NCBI GenBank assembly: GCA_036563615.1
Contig: DATCMB010000016.1
Span: 62,001-126,000, forward strand
Source: Candidatus Binatia bacterium
GTDB taxonomy: Bacteria > Desulfobacterota > Binatia > UBA12015
DNA length: 64,000 bases
Reading direction: 5' to 3'
Part shown: piece by piece, positions 9,204 through 17,205 of the stretch
How the letters are laid out: each line of letters begins with the position of its first letter
Numbering within the stretch: position 1 is the first letter of the stretch
Notes under the pieces: model-generated
Seen by the model: only the letters and a program-made list of their open reading frames with translations
Databases searched by the model: none
What the model was told of the DNA's origin: nothing
Position numbers and translations under genes: made by a program

Positions 9204-9251
9204 CTCGCTCGCGGGCACGCGGTCGAGCGCACGCGCCCCAGCGGATCGCCG

Positions 9252-10664
9252 TCAGCGGATGTAGCCCAGCGCCCGCAGCCGCTCCTCCTGGCTCGACGGC
9301 ACCTCCAGGGACTTCGCGTAGCGCGGCCCCTCTGCCCACAGCGACGCCCACGACGCGAGCTCGCCCTCGAGATCCTCGGCAAGCTTGTGCTTGTCGTCTT
9401 GCCGTAGCAGGTTGACGCGCTCGCCCGGATCGGTGGCGAGATCGTACGCCTCGGGGTGCGGCGGACCGGGCGACTGCACGATGAGCTTGCCGTCGAGGCG
9501 GCGCACCGCGCGCCGCGTGAACTTGCCCATCTTCGTCGTGCCGAAGGCGAGCAGCGAGGGCGGCTCGTCGCCGTCGGGAGCGAGCGCGGACGCGAAGCTG
9601 GTCGCGCCGTGCGGCGTTCCGGCGGGCGTGCCGAAGTCCGCCGGCGCTTCGACGCCCGCGAGCTCGAGGATCGTCGGCGCGACGTCCATCAGGCGCACCT
9701 GCTCTTCGATCACGCGCCCGGGCTCGACACGCCGCGGGTAGCGGATCACGAGCGGCACGAGCATGGTCTCGTCGTAGAGCACCTCGCCGTGGCCCTTGCG
9801 GCCGTGCTCGAAGAACTCCTCGCCGTGGTCGGCGGTGACGACGACGATCGTGTCGTCGAGCACGCCGAGGCGGCGCAGCAGATCCACGATGCGGCCGAGG
9901 TGCTCGTCGGTGTAGCGGATCTCGCCGTCGTAGAGCGCGACGATGTGCTCGAGGTCGCGCCGGTCCATGTCCGGACGCACGCGCGTGTTGAGCAGGAAGT
10001 CGACGCCGCTGATCGTGCCCGTGTAGTCCGGGTCGAACATCGTGTCGTAGGGCGGCGGCGGGTCGTAGTCGTAGTGCGGGTCCCAGAGGTGGAGGAAGAC
10101 GAAGAACGGCTTCCGACGCCCGTCGCGATCCCAGCCCTCGAGATACTCCGTCACCAGACGCGTCGATTCCGGCGAGGTCGCGCCGCGCAGCGGCTCGAAG
10201 AGCCCGTCCTTGACGATCGACTCGTCGTAGACGTCGAAGCCCTGATCGAAGCCGTACATCGCGCGGACGTACGGTCCGGCCACGAAGCCGGCGGTCGCGT
10301 AGCCCGCGTCGCGCAGCACCTCGGCGAGCGTGATCGCGGACGGGTCGAGCTGGCGGTCGTTGCGCGAGACGCCGTGCTGCTCGGGTGGCATCGCGGTGAG
10401 CAGCGTCATGTGCGACGGCAGCGTCCAGGTCGTCGGCGTGACCGCCCAGCGGAACAGCGCGCCTTCCTTCGCGAGCGCGTCGATCGTCGGGCTGGTCTCG
10501 CGCGGGTAGCCGTAGGCGTGCAGGTGGTCGGCGCGCAGCGAGTCGATCGAGACCAGCAGCACGTTCGGCGGCGGTCCGTCGGGCTCGCGCGGCGACCAGG
10601 CGCGCCAGGCGAGCACCGCGGCCGCGACGCAGCCGAGCAGGAGGACGAGCGCCCGGAGCGACAT
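9252..10664 (-). CDS. sulfatase-fold hydrolase, alkaline phosphatase superfamily, Thr nucleophile type
   Basis: 470 residues. An N-terminal membrane segment (about 4-20) suggests an inner-membrane anchor or signal. The catalytic domain begins with NVLLVSIDSLRADH (metal Asp41) and has the second metal motif TADHGEEFFEHG. Where sulfatases carry Cys or Ser for formylglycine (C-x-P-S-R), this protein has TLPSH with Thr81. That pattern fits alkaline-phosphatase-superfamily phosphodiesterases or phospho-transferases better than a true sulfatase. The C-terminus LRALGYIR is typical of the subfamily. It is divergent from a second such enzyme across 217 bp. Substrate unknown. Confidence 0.82.
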   Translation of the reverse strand: MSLRALVLLLGCVAAAVLAWRAWSPREPDGPPPNVLLVSIDSLRADHLHAYGYPRETSPTIDALAKEGALFRWAVTPTTWTLPSHMTLLTAMPPEQHGVSRNDRQLDPSAITLAEVLRDAGYATAGFVAGPYVRAMYGFDQGFDVYDESIVKDGLFEPLRGATSPESTRLVTEYLEGWDRDGRRKPFFVFLHLWDPHYDYDPPPPYDTMFDPDYTGTISGVDFLLNTRVRPDMDRRDLEHIVALYDGEIRYTDEHLGRIVDLLRRLGVLDDTIVVVTADHGEEFFEHGRKGHGEVLYDETMLVPLVIRYPRRVEPGRVIEEQVRLMDVAPTILELAGVEAPADFGTPAGTPHGATSFASALAPDGDEPPSLLAFGTTKMGKFTRRAVRRLDGKLIVQSPGPPHPEAYDLATDPGERVNLLRQDDKHKLAEDLEGELASWASLWAEGPRYAKSLEVPSSQEERLRALGYIR

Positions 10665-10881
10665 CCGAACGACTCTAGCAACGCGACGAAGCGGAAGGCG
10701 AGCCGGATTCGGTCGCGCGCGCGAGCGCGCACCGCTTTCGACCGTCGCGATGCCTCTGCGCGGCCCGCGCCGACCGCGCAGGCGCCATGCCCACGCGCCG
10801 ACGCTGCTTGAAGCGCTCGCGCCGCTCGGCTACGGCGAGCCGCGCAGCCGCGCCCTGCCGCGCGCGAAGCTGCCCACTTCG

Positions 10882-12975
10882 ATGGCTGCCGGAACAAAGC
10901 TGCGGGCGGCCCGCGTCGCACTCGCTCTCGTCCCCTCGATCTTGCTCGCCTGCGAGCGCGCCGCGCCGCCGACGCCGCCGGCCACCGTCGACGTCGTCGC
11001 GCGACGGCTCACCGCGCGCGACTTCGGCCAGCCGTCCGCGGCGCACGCGGAGGTCGTGAAGCTCGGCGACGAGGCGCGGCCGGTCGTGCTCGGCCCGCGC
11101 TACGCGAGCGTCGCGTCGCTGTACGGCGTGCTGCTCGAGGGCGGTCGGCTCGAGCGGCCGCTCACGCTGCCGGACGCCGCGGCCGCCGCTCCCGACGACG
11201 CGTTCGCGCTCGAGGTGCAGGAGCTGCCGCTGCGCGACGAGGTGCCGCAGGAGATCTTCGCGGCGTTCGGCCGCGAGCCGTTCAAGAAGCGCCTCGCCGG
11301 CAGCTGGCGCCTGGTGCGCGACGAGGCCGCGGCCGCCACGGCGCGGCTCGAGTTCACGCCGCAGGAGACGAAGGACGTCCGCCTGAACGTCGACCTGCTG
11401 ATGCTCGAGGCGCAGCCCGACGCGATCACGAGCGGCGCGTTCCAGGCGCCATCCGGCGCCACGCTCGAGCTCGGCTACGGCGTGGCGGAAGTCGGAACGC
11501 CCGGCGCCGCCACCGCGCCGCTGCGCTTCGTCGCGACGCTCCTCTGCGAGAACGCCGAGCCGAAGCCGCTGCTCGACGACACCGTCGCGCCCGACGCCGC
11601 CGGACGCTGGCGCGACGCCGCCTTCCCGCTCGCCACGCCGACGCCGTGCCGCCTCGAGCTACGGACGGAAGCGAGCGACGCGCGCGACGTCCGCCGCGCG
11701 GTCTGGGCGCAGCCGCGGATCACCGCAGCGCTCGCGCCGAAGGCGGCACGCGACGCCTACAACGTCGTCCTGATCTCGCTCGACACGCTGCGCGCCGACC
11801 GGCTCTCGGGACACGGCTACCCGCGCGAGACGACGCCGATCATCGACGCCGAGCTGATCGCGCGGGGCACGTCGTTCCGCAACGCGATGTCGACCTTCCC
11901 GCAGACCGACATCTCGCACCTGAGCCTGTTCACGAGCCTCTATCCCGACGCGCAGCCCGAGCGCGGGCGCTTGCCGGCGAGCTCGCCGCTGCCGCTCCTC
12001 ACCGAGCGTCTCGCCGACGCGGGCTTCCTCACCGCCGCCTTCACCGAGGACGCGCTGGTCGCGGGCGCGTTCGGCTTCTGGTTCGGCTTCGACCTGTTCT
12101 TCGAGCGCACCTACAGCGAGCACGAGCGCGGCGCGCGGACCTTCGCCGACGGCGTCGCGTTCCTGCGCGACAACCGCGAGCAGCGCTTCTTCCTCTTCCT
12201 GCACACCTACAAGACGCACGTGCCGTACGTCGCGAGCGCGGCGTACGCGGAGCTGTTCACCGATCCCGCGGACTGGGAGAAGCTCGACGCGCGCGTGCCG
12301 GCGGCGCAGCGCGCGGCCGCCGACGCCTACGACCGCACGGTGCGCGAGGCGGACGATCTGGTCGGCACGCTGCTGCGCGAGCTCGACGCGCTCGGCCTCG
12401 CCGAGCGCACGATCGTCGTCCTGCTCTCCGACCACGGCGAGGCGTTCGGCGAGCACGGCGCCCTCGAGCACGGCTTCGCGGGACACCAGGAGCAGATGGC
12501 GATCCCGCTCGTCTTCCGCGGACCGGAGATCCCGCGCGGCGTCGAGGTCGAGGCGCCGGTGAGCCTGGTCGACGTCGCGCCGACGATCCTCGAGCTGGTC
12601 GGCGCCGAGCCGCTGCCCGACGCGCAGGGCCTGAGCCTCGCGCCGGCGTTCGCCGGCGGGAAGCTGCCCGGCGAGCGCCCGCTGTTCTTCTCCTGGCACA
12701 CCGCGGGCGCCCGCGGCGTGCGCCACGGGCGCTGGAAGTTCCTCCACGCCGACCACGGCCACGAGCTGTTCGACCTCGAGGCCGACCCGCTCGAGACCAG
12801 GCCGCTGCTGCGGCGCGAGCCGGCGCGCAAGGAGGAGCTCGATCTGCTCGCCGCGCACGCCGCGGAGAGCGAGCAGCTGCGCGCCCGCCTCGCGGCGACC
12901 GCGGGCGACGAGCGTCGCCCGGCGATCTCGGACGAGGTCGAGCGCTCGCTGCGCGCGCTCGGCTACCTCGACTGA
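10882..12975 (+). CDS. lipoprotein sulfatase-fold hydrolase, Thr nucleophile type, with N-terminal beta domain
   Basis: 697 residues from ATG 10882, chosen because it starts a clean lipoprotein signal ending LLAC (Cys24). Residues 30-285 form an extra domain before the enzyme and look beta-rich (LRLN-type strands, ATLELGYGVAEVGT). The sulfatase-fold domain starts at NVVLISLDTLRADR and includes LLSDHGEAFGEHG. The nucleophile position reads QTDISHLS, again Thr rather than Cys. The C-terminus LRALGYLD matches its divergent neighbour, so the two are distant homologues. Likely attached to a membrane on the periplasmic side and acting on a phosphate or sulfate ester of a surface molecule. Confidence 0.82.
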   Translation: MAAGTKLRAARVALALVPSILLACERAAPPTPPATVDVVARRLTARDFGQPSAAHAEVVKLGDEARPVVLGPRYASVASLYGVLLEGGRLERPLTLPDAAAAAPDDAFALEVQELPLRDEVPQEIFAAFGREPFKKRLAGSWRLVRDEAAAATARLEFTPQETKDVRLNVDLLMLEAQPDAITSGAFQAPSGATLELGYGVAEVGTPGAATAPLRFVATLLCENAEPKPLLDDTVAPDAAGRWRDAAFPLATPTPCRLELRTEASDARDVRRAVWAQPRITAALAPKAARDAYNVVLISLDTLRADRLSGHGYPRETTPIIDAELIARGTSFRNAMSTFPQTDISHLSLFTSLYPDAQPERGRLPASSPLPLLTERLADAGFLTAAFTEDALVAGAFGFWFGFDLFFERTYSEHERGARTFADGVAFLRDNREQRFFLFLHTYKTHVPYVASAAYAELFTDPADWEKLDARVPAAQRAAADAYDRTVREADDLVGTLLRELDALGLAERTIVVLLSDHGEAFGEHGALEHGFAGHQEQMAIPLVFRGPEIPRGVEVEAPVSLVDVAPTILELVGAEPLPDAQGLSLAPAFAGGKLPGERPLFFSWHTAGARGVRHGRWKFLHADHGHELFDLEADPLETRPLLRREPARKEELDLLAAHAAESEQLRARLAATAGDERRPAISDEVERSLRALGYLD

Positions 12976-13302
12976 GCTCCGCGGCTCGCTCGCGTGGCGT
13001 CGATGCAGCCTGCGGGCGCCGCACGTGCGCAGCGCTCCGGCCTCTCGCTCTCGGCGCCGGTCCGGTTGCCCCGGACGGTGGGCGCTGCGTATTGTCTCCG
13101 CCCGTGAGCATGCGGGCGTCGTCGGACGAGGCGTCGTCGGGTCGGAAGCCGCGCGGCGGACGCGCGGCCGCGTCCGAGCCGGGCGAGCGCCGCTTCACGT
13201 CCGGGCGCCCCCCGCTTTGGTGCGGCGAGCTCGGCGCACGCCGGAAGCCGACGCCGCGGTGAAGACCTCCTGGCCCCGCCCATCCTGCTCGCGCACGTGC
13301 CG
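12976..13302. other. 327-bp gap without a supported gene
   Basis: This stretch between the lipoprotein hydrolase and the SGNH gene is GC-rich throughout. Short open frames exist on both strands but have arginine-rich, low-complexity translations, no ribosome site and no recognisable domain. I see no clear hairpin with a T-run and no convincing -35/-10 pair. It must hold the promoter of the following SGNH-methyltransferase-GT operon, but I cannot point to it. Confidence 0.4.
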
Positions 13303-14631
13303 GTGAACTCCCCCAAGACGCGCGCCGTCAAGACGGCCGTCAAGCTGCTCGCCGTCCTCGCGCTGAGCGTCGTCGCGGCCGAGGTCGCGGTGCGCGTCTG
13401 GTTCGCGACCGAGATCGGACCGAGCCTGCTGTTCTACGGCACCCGCTGGCACCGCAACTGGGTCGAGACGCCGCCCGAGCCCACGCCCTCGGGCGACCCA
13501 CTCGCGCGCTCCGTGCAGCGCCACGCCAACGTGGTCGGCGACGACCGCCCCTACACCAAGGGCGTGACCGGCTACAGCAAGTACTTCCCGCACGAGCGCA
13601 AGTGGACGCAGCGTCCGGACGGCACCGGCGCCGTGCCGGTGCGCATCAACAACCACGGCTTTCGCGGCGAGGACTTCACGATCGAGAAGCCGCCCGGGAC
13701 GATTCGTATCTTGACGCTCGGCGCGTCCTCGACCTTCGGCTACCACAACCGCGACGACGAGACGTACCCGTACTACCTCGAGCAGGACCTGCAGGCAGCC
13801 GTCGGCGACGCGGCGACGATCGAGGTGATCAACTTCGCGATCCCGCACGCGACCACCGACAACGTGCTCGCGATGTTCCGCGCCGAGGGGCTGCAGCTCG
13901 ATCCCGACGTCGTCACCTTCTACGAGGGCGCGAACGACGCGGCGACCATCGAGCCGCGCGAGGGCCACGTCGCGGACCGCTGGCGCGAGGCGCTCGTCCA
14001 CGAGTCGCTGCTGGTCGCGTTCCTCGACCGCCTGTTCCCGGCCACCGACGCGACCGACGCGCGCTGGTGGTGGAGCGACGAGCAAGCCGAGCGACGCAGC
14101 CGCGCGTTCGTCGCGAACCTCGAGCGGCTGCGCGCGCTGTGCCGCGAGCACGGCATCGACCTCGTGGTCGCGACCCAGCAGTTCCGCTCGACGCTGATCC
14201 CACTCGAGGAGCTGCGCGGCGTGACCTACCAGCAGGAGCTCGAGGTCGTGCGCGACAAGCTGCGCCGCGGCGAGATCGGGCCGGACGCGCTGCCGGTGAC
14301 CGAGAAGACGTTCGAGCTGCGCACCCAGGCGGTCGACGACACCGGCATGCGGATGATCGCGACGCTGCACCCGCCGCGCGCGATGCTCGTGCACGCGCGC
14401 CTGATGGACGCGATGCGCGCGTGGGCGCGCGCGAGCGACGTCCCGCTGGTCGACGTCATCGTCGAGCTCGACGGGCGGCGCGACCTGCTGATCAACTGGG
14501 TCCACCTGCGGCCCGAGGCGAACCGGATCGTCGCCGCGGCGCTGGCGCGCACCATCCGTCCGCTGATCGACGAGCGTCTGCGTCCGACGGCGCACCGCTC
14601 GGCCACCACGGAAGCCGGCCGTGCAGGGTGA
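13303..14631 (+). CDS. membrane-anchored SGNH/GDSL hydrolase-fold protein
   Basis: 442 residues from GTG 13303; an in-frame GTG at 13297 is equally possible. A single N-terminal helix (LLAVLALSVVAAEVAVRVWF) anchors a periplasmic domain. The SGNH block I is LTLGASSTFGYH (Ser in GASST), block III is FYEGANDA, and the C-terminal block reads NWVHLRPEANRIVA, where most relatives have D-x-x-H. The Asn at that site may affect activity. The stop overlaps the next methyltransferase by 11 bp, and a GT39-like gene follows, so this opens the first of four SGNH/methyltransferase/GT-C modules. Expected role: O-acyl esterase or acyl transfer on a surface glycan. Confidence 0.8.
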   Translation: MNSPKTRAVKTAVKLLAVLALSVVAAEVAVRVWFATEIGPSLLFYGTRWHRNWVETPPEPTPSGDPLARSVQRHANVVGDDRPYTKGVTGYSKYFPHERKWTQRPDGTGAVPVRINNHGFRGEDFTIEKPPGTIRILTLGASSTFGYHNRDDETYPYYLEQDLQAAVGDAATIEVINFAIPHATTDNVLAMFRAEGLQLDPDVVTFYEGANDAATIEPREGHVADRWREALVHESLLVAFLDRLFPATDATDARWWWSDEQAERRSRAFVANLERLRALCREHGIDLVVATQQFRSTLIPLEELRGVTYQQELEVVRDKLRRGEIGPDALPVTEKTFELRTQAVDDTGMRMIATLHPPRAMLVHARLMDAMRAWARASDVPLVDVIVELDGRRDLLINWVHLRPEANRIVAAALARTIRPLIDERLRPTAHRSATTEAGRAG

Positions 14632-15595
14632 GCGCTGCCCGATCTGCGCGGCGGCGCTCGCGCCGTGGGAGAGCCATGCGCCCGACGCGGTCACCGGCGA
14701 GACCTTCGCGATCCTGCGCTGCACGGGCTGCGGGCTCGGTGTGACGCGTCCGGTGCCCGCCGACCTCGGCCGGTACTACGGGCCGATGTACTACGGACGC
14801 CGCCACGGCGTGACCGCGCGCTACCGCTGCTGGCGACGCTTCCGCCTGCTGTCGCGGCACACGCCACGCCCCGGACGCCTGCTCGACGTCGGCTGCGGCG
14901 AGGGCGACTTCATGGCGTTCGCCGCAGAGCGCGGCTGGCAGGCGGCGGGCACCGAGGTGCGCGACGACGTGCCCGACGCCGAGGCGCACGGGCTCGCCGT
15001 GCGGCGCTCGATCGCGGAAGCGCGCGAGCTCGGTCCGTTCGACGCGATCACCTCGTGGCACAGCTTCGAGCACTTCGTCGATCCGGTCGCGGAGTTCGAC
15101 CGCCTGATCGCCGCGCTCGCCGACGGCGGCACGCTCGCGATCATCACGCCGGACTTCGGCGGGCTGCAGGCGAAGGTCTTCGGGCGCGCGTGGTTTCACC
15201 TCGACGTGCCGCGCCACCTCTTCCACTTCACGCGGCGCGCGCTCGTGCACCTCTTCGAGAGCCGCGGGCTCGTCGTCGAGCGCATCGACAGCCACGAGAT
15301 CGAGTACGACCTCTTCGGCTGGCTGCAGAGCCTGCTCAACGTCCTGCTGCCGACGCAGAACCAGTTCTTCTCCTGGCTCACCGGCAAGCCGCACCGGGCG
15401 CCGTCGTGGGAGATCGCGCTCGCCGTGCTGCTGGCGGTGCTGTTCACGCCGCTTGCGCTGGTCGCGACCGCGGTCGCGATCGCGACGCGGCGTGGGGCGA
15501 CGGTGAACGTCGTCGCGCGCAAGCCGCGCACGTCGACGCCGACCTCGGCGGAGCGAGACGTGCGCACGTCGGCGACCGACGCGGAGGGACGATGA
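14621..15595 (+). CDS. class I SAM methyltransferase with N-terminal zinc ribbon
   Basis: 324 residues from a GTG lying inside the end of the upstream gene. Cys6, Cys9, Cys34 and Cys37 form a CxxC...CxxC zinc ribbon like that of sugar C-methyltransferases. The Rossmann domain has motif I LLDVGCGEG (87-95) and the post-motif SWHSFEHFVDP. After the catalytic domain come a segment QSLLNVLLPTQNQFFSWL and a hydrophobic helix (IALAVLLAVLFTPLALVATAVAI), so the protein is probably membrane-attached. ATGA overlap with the GT39-like gene makes a tight operon. Substrate is probably a sugar or glycan end; not determinable from sequence. Confidence 0.85.
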   Translation: MQGERCPICAAALAPWESHAPDAVTGETFAILRCTGCGLGVTRPVPADLGRYYGPMYYGRRHGVTARYRCWRRFRLLSRHTPRPGRLLDVGCGEGDFMAFAAERGWQAAGTEVRDDVPDAEAHGLAVRRSIAEARELGPFDAITSWHSFEHFVDPVAEFDRLIAALADGGTLAIITPDFGGLQAKVFGRAWFHLDVPRHLFHFTRRALVHLFESRGLVVERIDSHEIEYDLFGWLQSLLNVLLPTQNQFFSWLTGKPHRAPSWEIALAVLLAVLFTPLALVATAVAIATRRGATVNVVARKPRTSTPTSAERDVRTSATDAEGR

Positions 15596-17205
15596 GCAGC
15601 GGGCGACGTCGCGTCGGGCTCGTGCTCGTCGGTCTCGCGATCGCCGTCCTCGCGATCGCGGCGCGCTACTGGCGTCTGCGCTGGGGGCTCACGCTCGGCA
15701 TGGCGTTCACCGACGAGCTGCAGATGTGGCCGTCGTACCTGAACGCGTTCGTGCCGCTGCGTCCGGAGTCGTTCCTGCGCGCCGACCAGCCGGGCGCGAT
15801 GATCTACCCGGCGTTCTACGGCTTCCTCTCCGGCCTCGCGGTCGCGGTCGCGCACGGGCTCGGCTTGATGGCGGCGCCGCAGGCGGACGTGTTCTCGGCG
15901 CTCTACATGGCGCGCCTCGTCGCGGCGACCGCGTCGACGCTGAACGTGCTCGCGGTCTTCGTGCTCGGCTGGCGCGCGTTCTCGCCGCAGGTCGGACTCC
16001 TCGCCGCGGCGTTCATGGCGGTCGTGCCGATGGAGGCGATGCAGACGCACTACGCGTCGCCGGATCCGCTGCTCGAGCTGTGCGTCACGCTCGCGCTGAT
16101 CGCGGTGTGCGAGCTCGCGCGCGCGCAGGGTCGCGTCCGGATCGCGCTCGCGCTCGCCGCAGGCGCGGCATCCGGGCTCGCGTTCTCCGCCAAGTACACG
16201 GGTCTCGTCGTGCTCGGCTCGTGCTTCTGGGCGCTGCTCGAGATCGCCTGGCGCGAGCGCTCGGTGAGGCCGCTGCTCGCGACGGTGCCCGCGGCGCTCG
16301 GCGGCTTCGTCGTCGCGGTCGCGATCGCCTGCCCGCCGTGCGTCCTGCAGACCGACCTGATGCTGCGCGCGATGGCGTTCCTGCGCGGCACGAGCCGGCC
16401 GGAGCACCTCTTCTTCTGGAACGTCCACCTGCTGCCGAGCCTCGGCTGGTGGGGACGGCCGTACGTCTACCAGCTCGTCGCCGGGTTCACGTTCAGCCTC
16501 GGCTGGCCGCTCTACCTCGCGACGCTCGGCGGGCTCGCGTACGCGCTGCGCCGCTGGACGGTGGTCGATCGCATCCTGCTCGTCACCGCCGCCGCGTACT
16601 TCTTCTCGATCGGCACGTCGTTCGTGCTCGAGGCGTGGCGCTACTACCTGCCGCTGTTCCCGATCTTCACCGTGCTCGCCGCGCGCGCGCTCACCGCGCT
16701 GCCGTGGCGGGTGCCGCGCGTCGCGCTCGCGGTCCTGATCGTCGCGTACTCGACGGCGCTGACCTTCTCGCAGGTGTCGCGCTTCTCGTACGACCAGCAG
16801 CACGCGGTCGCGCGCTGGATCCGCAGCGAGCTCGGGCGCGATCCGAGCAAGCCCGTACGCGTCGGCTTCCCGAAGGGCATGTACCCGTACTTCAACCTCC
16901 GCCAGCCGCTGATCTGGGCCGGATTGCAGCCGTGGCCGATGGAGCCCGAGGAGTGGTTCGACGAGCGCCTCGACGCGTTCGTCATGCCCGAGTGGCTCGC
17001 GATCCGCATCCGTCGCGACGCCGACAAGCCCGACGCGATGCGCGCGCTCGACGAGCTCGAGTCGGGGCGCGGCGGCTGGGTCCCGGCGGCGAGCTGGCGC
17101 TCGGGCTACCTGCAGGACGGCTTCTACACCGCGCTCGATCCGCTGTTCGCGGCCGACCTCACGCAGGGCGAGATCGGCTTCACCGTGTACGTGCCTCGGC
17201 GGTGA
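15592..17205 (+). CDS. GT39/ArnT-like polytopic glycosyltransferase
   Basis: 537 residues; start overlaps the methyltransferase stop. About ten membrane helices are visible. After the first helix comes the acidic loop FTDELQMWP, the place of the catalytic Asp-Glu in GT-C enzymes such as ArnT and PMT, followed by the PGAMIYPAFYGFLSGL segment. Other family features include TASTLNVLAVFVLG and THYASPDPLLELCVTLAL (helix 3-4) and a C-terminal periplasmic domain from about residue 400. GT-C enzymes move a sugar from a polyprenyl-phosphate donor to a periplasmic acceptor. It ends the SGNH-methyltransferase operon and overlaps the tail of the convergent tandem methyltransferase by 26 bp. Confidence 0.85.
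   Translation: MSSGRRRVGLVLVGLAIAVLAIAARYWRLRWGLTLGMAFTDELQMWPSYLNAFVPLRPESFLRADQPGAMIYPAFYGFLSGLAVAVAHGLGLMAAPQADVFSALYMARLVAATASTLNVLAVFVLGWRAFSPQVGLLAAAFMAVVPMEAMQTHYASPDPLLELCVTLALIAVCELARAQGRVRIALALAAGAASGLAFSAKYTGLVVLGSCFWALLEIAWRERSVRPLLATVPAALGGFVVAVAIACPPCVLQTDLMLRAMAFLRGTSRPEHLFFWNVHLLPSLGWWGRPYVYQLVAGFTFSLGWPLYLATLGGLAYALRRWTVVDRILLVTAAAYFFSIGTSFVLEAWRYYLPLFPIFTVLAARALTALPWRVPRVALAVLIVAYSTALTFSQVSRFSYDQQHAVARWIRSELGRDPSKPVRVGFPKGMYPYFNLRQPLIWAGLQPWPMEPEEWFDERLDAFVMPEWLAIRIRRDADKPDAMRALDELESGRGGWVPAASWRSGYLQDGFYTALDPLFAADLTQGEIGFTVYVPRR

Noticed and set aside
10750..10881. Longer start for the lipoprotein hydrolase at 10882
   Set aside because: The extra 44 residues are Arg/Pro-rich and would hide a perfect lipoprotein signal that begins at ATG 10882.
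13025..13306. Short plus-strand open frame in the 13-kb gap
   Set aside because: Arg-rich translation with no ribosome site or domain; typical of random high-GC sequence.
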